The notes beneath the pieces were generated by a model. It made no database searches. It was not told the DNA's origin and was given only the letters and a program-made list of their open reading frames with translations. From CAZPQK01 sp964588695 (GTDB lineage: Bacteria; Krumholzibacteriota; Krumholzibacteriia; WVZY01; JAKEHA01): a stretch of DNA of 64,000 bases. Below, piece by piece: positions 61,672 through 64,000 of the stretch (the first letter of the stretch is position 1; the number at the start of each line of letters is the position of its first letter). A program made the translations under genes and the position numbers. The stretch is from positions 86,356 to 150,355 of the forward strand of contig CAZPQK010000009.1 in assembly GCA_964588695.1 (NCBI GenBank), written 5' to 3'.

Positions 61672-62853
61672 ATGAACGAAGCATACGTCATTGCAGCGGT
61701 ACGTACCGCGGTGGGAAAAGCCTTTAAAGGTTCGCTGGCGCAGACTCGTCCCGACGAGCTGGCCGCGGTGGCCATTCGCGGCGCAGTCGATAGGGTTGCC
61801 GGAATTGACCCCGGCCGTATTGACGATGTCGTGATGGGGTGCGCGATGCCCGAAGGCGAACAGGGGCTAAATGTCGCGCGTCTCGCCGCACTGCGCGCCG
61901 GGTTGCCCGACACGGTTCCCGGGATGACCCTCAACCGCTTTTGTGCGTCCGGGCTGGAGGCGATTCAAACCGGCTATGCCCGCATTCGCCTGGGACAAGC
62001 GCACATGGTGATCGCCGGCGGGGTCGAGTCGATGAGCATGGTGCCGATGGGAGGCAACAAACCGGCGCCGAACCCCGAACTGGCCAGTCAGCACCCGGAA
62101 GCATTTATCAGCATGGGACTGACTGCCGAAAAGGTGGCCGAACGTTACGACGTCTCGCGCGCCGATCAAGACGCCTTCGCACTGTGGAGTCATCAAAAGG
62201 CCGCGGTGGCGATCGCCGAAGGAAAGTTTAAGGACGAGATCGTTCCGGTGCCGGTGACTCGCACTCACGTTAATGCTAAGAACAAAATCGAAAGTGAAAG
62301 CTTTGAGTTTTCGGTCGACGAAGGTGTGCGCGCCGATACCACGCTGGAAGCGCTGGCGGGACTCAAGCCCGCGTTTAAAGTTGGGGGTACGGTGACCGCT
62401 GGGAATTCGTCGCAAATGTCCGACGGCGCGGCCGCGACCGTGTTGGTAAGTCAGGCGATGTTGGATGAGTTGGGCGCTAAGCCCATCGCCAGGTTGGTGG
62501 CGTACGCAACCGCGGGTGTTGAACCCGAAGTCATGGGCATCGGTCCCGCGCTGGCCATTCCCAAAGCCCTTGACCAAGCTGGACTTAGCATGTCCGACAT
62601 CGGGTTGGTGGAATTGAACGAGGCATTTGCTTCACAAAGTTTGTATGTTAAGAGAGAGCTTAATATCGACGACGATAAGCTCAATGTAAACGGTGGTGCA
62701 ATCGCGCTGGGGCATCCGTTGGGGTGCACGGGCGCGAAACTCACGGCCACATTGCTGTCAGAAATGCAGCGACGCGATGTCGAGTTTGGCATTGTGTCCA
62801 TGTGCGTGGGTGGCGGAATGGGCGCCGCCGGTATTTTCCAACGCGTCTCCTAA
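61672..62853 (+). CDS. fadA: Acetyl-CoA C-acyltransferase (thiolase)
   Basis: 393 aa; GGAG lies 7 nt before the ATG. Thiolase with the nucleophile Cys91 (LNRFCASGLEAI), His in IALGHPLGCTGAK and the second cysteine in CVGGGMGAAG. It cleaves 3-ketoacyl-CoA to acetyl-CoA and a shortened acyl-CoA. It lies 12 bp after fadN, with fadE following. Confidence 0.95.
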   Translation: MNEAYVIAAVRTAVGKAFKGSLAQTRPDELAAVAIRGAVDRVAGIDPGRIDDVVMGCAMPEGEQGLNVARLAALRAGLPDTVPGMTLNRFCASGLEAIQTGYARIRLGQAHMVIAGGVESMSMVPMGGNKPAPNPELASQHPEAFISMGLTAEKVAERYDVSRADQDAFALWSHQKAAVAIAEGKFKDEIVPVPVTRTHVNAKNKIESESFEFSVDEGVRADTTLEALAGLKPAFKVGGTVTAGNSSQMSDGAAATVLVSQAMLDELGAKPIARLVAYATAGVEPEVMGIGPALAIPKALDQAGLSMSDIGLVELNEAFASQSLYVKRELNIDDDKLNVNGGAIALGHPLGCTGAKLTATLLSEMQRRDVEFGIVSMCVGGGMGAAGIFQRVS

Positions 62854-62863
62854 GGAGTTAGTC

Positions 62864-64000
62864 ATGACGGTTAAAGATATTAGGAAGGGTGGCGGGTTTC
62901 TTATTGAGGAAACGCCGCCGGCAGAAATTTTTACGCCCGAAGACTTCAGCGACGAGCAGAAGATGTTCGCAAAAACGGCTGAAGATTTTCTGGTAGGCGA
63001 AGTGCTCGCCAACCTGGACGCGACCGAAGCGCAAGAACCTGGTGCGATGGCTGGCTTGTTGAAAAAAGCCGGCGAACTTGGCCTGCTTATGATCGATGTG
63101 CCCGAACGTTTTGGCGGGCTTGAGCTGGACAAAGCGACTTCGATGCTGGTGTCCGAAATCGTCTCCAAGGGGGGCGCCTTTGCCACTAGCTACGGCGCCC
63201 ACTGCGGCATTGGTACGCTTCCGATTGTTTACTTTGGAACCGAAGAACAAAAACAAAAATACCTGCCGCGACTCGCGACCGGCGAGATTGTAGGTTGTTA
63301 TTGTTTGACCGAAGCCAACAGTGGGTCGGATGCGCTGGCGGCAAGTTCGACCGCGGTTCTTGACGGCGACCACTATGTGCTCAACGGCGAGAAGACCTTC
63401 ATCTCCAACGGCGGTTTTGCCGACCTGTTTATTGTGTTTGCGAAGATCGACGGCGAGCACTTTACCGGCTTCATTCTGGAGCGTGACTACGAAGGCCTGT
63501 CGCTGGGTGCCGAAGAGCATAAGATGGGCATCAAGGGCAGTTCCACGGTCAAGGTGTTCATGGACAACGTACGCGTTCCCAAAGATAACCTTCTGGGCGA
63601 AGTTGGGCGCGGCCACAAGATCGCGTTCAACATCCTCAACGTGGGTCGATTCAAACTTGGTGTTGGATGCGTTGGCGGCAGCAAGCTGGCCATGGAAGAC
63701 GCTATCAAGTACGCCAACGAACGTACGCAGTTTGGCAAGCCCATCTCCAGCTTTGGATTGATGAAGTCGAAGGTCGCCAACATGGCGACGCAGATTTACG
63801 CCGCCGAGTCGATGTCGTATCGCACGGCGGGATTGCTCGACACCATTCTGGAACCGATCGGCGGGGAAGACGCCGACTACGCCGCCAGGACGATGGAAGG
63901 AATCGAAGAGTACGTGACCGAGTGTTCGGTGCTAAAGGTCAAGGGTAGCGAAGTGCTCGACTACGTGGTCGACGAAGCAGTGCAGATGCTGGGCGGTTAC
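62864..64000 (+). CDS. fadE: Acyl-CoA dehydrogenase (partial, C-terminus off the right edge)
   Basis: 379 codons present; AAGGAG precedes the ATG at 62864, 10 bp after the thiolase stop. It is an acyl-CoA dehydrogenase with an N-terminal helical part (DFSDEQKMFAKTAEDFLVGEVL), the flavin-binding CYCLTEANSGSDA and WGIKGSSTVKVFMDNVRVP-like MGIKGSSTVKVFMDNVRVP stretches. The C-terminal helical domain is cut by the window edge. It catalyses the first oxidation of fatty acyl-CoA in the FadN/FadA pathway and is the third gene of the operon. Confidence 0.9.
   Translation, partial: MTVKDIRKGGGFLIEETPPAEIFTPEDFSDEQKMFAKTAEDFLVGEVLANLDATEAQEPGAMAGLLKKAGELGLLMIDVPERFGGLELDKATSMLVSEIVSKGGAFATSYGAHCGIGTLPIVYFGTEEQKQKYLPRLATGEIVGCYCLTEANSGSDALAASSTAVLDGDHYVLNGEKTFISNGGFADLFIVFAKIDGEHFTGFILERDYEGLSLGAEEHKMGIKGSSTVKVFMDNVRVPKDNLLGEVGRGHKIAFNILNVGRFKLGVGCVGGSKLAMEDAIKYANERTQFGKPISSFGLMKSKVANMATQIYAAESMSYRTAGLLDTILEPIGGEDADYAARTMEGIEEYVTECSVLKVKGSEVLDYVVDEAVQMLGGY

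Overview
The window is a gene-dense stretch of a bacterial chromosome (roughly mid-to-high 50s % GC by eye). About 60 protein genes are visible. I see no rRNA, tRNA, CRISPR array, transposase or phage gene. Lipoprotein and secreted-protein signals, an Na+/H+ antiporter with a periplasmic leader, many GTG/TTG starts, and a suf-linked protein of a kind I remember mainly from Bacteroidota all suggest a Gram-negative bacterium. An uncultivated FCB-type lineage (Zixibacteria, Krumholzibacteria or Eisenbacteria-like) is my best guess, at low confidence.

Layout. 1-4867 (minus): ferritin, secreted S9 peptidase, SAM methyltransferase and a GT39-type membrane glycosyltransferase cut by the window edge. 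4957-8559 (plus): LmbE-type deacetylase, small membrane protein, M20 peptidase, then an XRE regulator fused to a PTS IIA-like domain. 8712-15009 (plus): a polysaccharide locus with flippase, heparinase II/III-like protein, GT4 glycosyltransferase and AlgD-like GDP-mannose 6-dehydrogenase. 15030-16971 (minus): ECF sigma factor, zinc-finger anti-sigma factor, rhodanese and MauE-like membrane protein. 17079-20819 (plus): OPT-family transporter, HAD phosphatase, LOG-family protein. 20816-27335 (minus): suf Fe-S assembly operon sufB-C-D-S-U-T, ending in a bacilliredoxin and an uncharacterised protein.

27624-29729: alpha/beta hydrolase-OsmC fusion and a secreted protein. 29908-35104: a leucine-catabolic methylcrotonyl-CoA carboxylase operon with separate biotin carboxylase and biotin-carrier genes, ending in uppP. 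35101-37455 (minus): two secreted proteins with the same unusual C-terminal tail. 37562-43483 (minus): peptidase T, an unknown protein, NhaD antiporter, a large unknown protein and an MBL hydrolase. 43574-49359: family-4 uracil-DNA glycosylase, M49 peptidase, NAD-dependent DNA ligase, secreted cyclophilin and DUF2905 protein. 49362-55347: sucrose-phosphate-synthase-like glycosyltransferase, P-loop kinase, membrane-GAF protein, response regulator and a divergent transketolase. 55682-56905: a 550-bp tandem duplication encoding two small secreted proteins with the same C-terminal tail. 56910-64000: polyprenyl synthase, GbsR-type regulator, NlpC/P60 lipoprotein and a fadN-fadA-fadE beta-oxidation operon cut by the right edge.

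The most interesting signal is the tail P-V-x(1-4)-E-x-S-[VF]-G-[GR]-[IL]-K-[SA]-x-F-R at the very end of four secreted proteins from two separate loci. It has the layout of a C-terminal sorting or secretion signal, and I cannot assign it to a named system. Other leads are the regulator-IIA fusion, the suf-linked unknown, the membrane-fRMsr fusion, and four convergent gene pairs whose stop codons overlap by exactly 4 nt.
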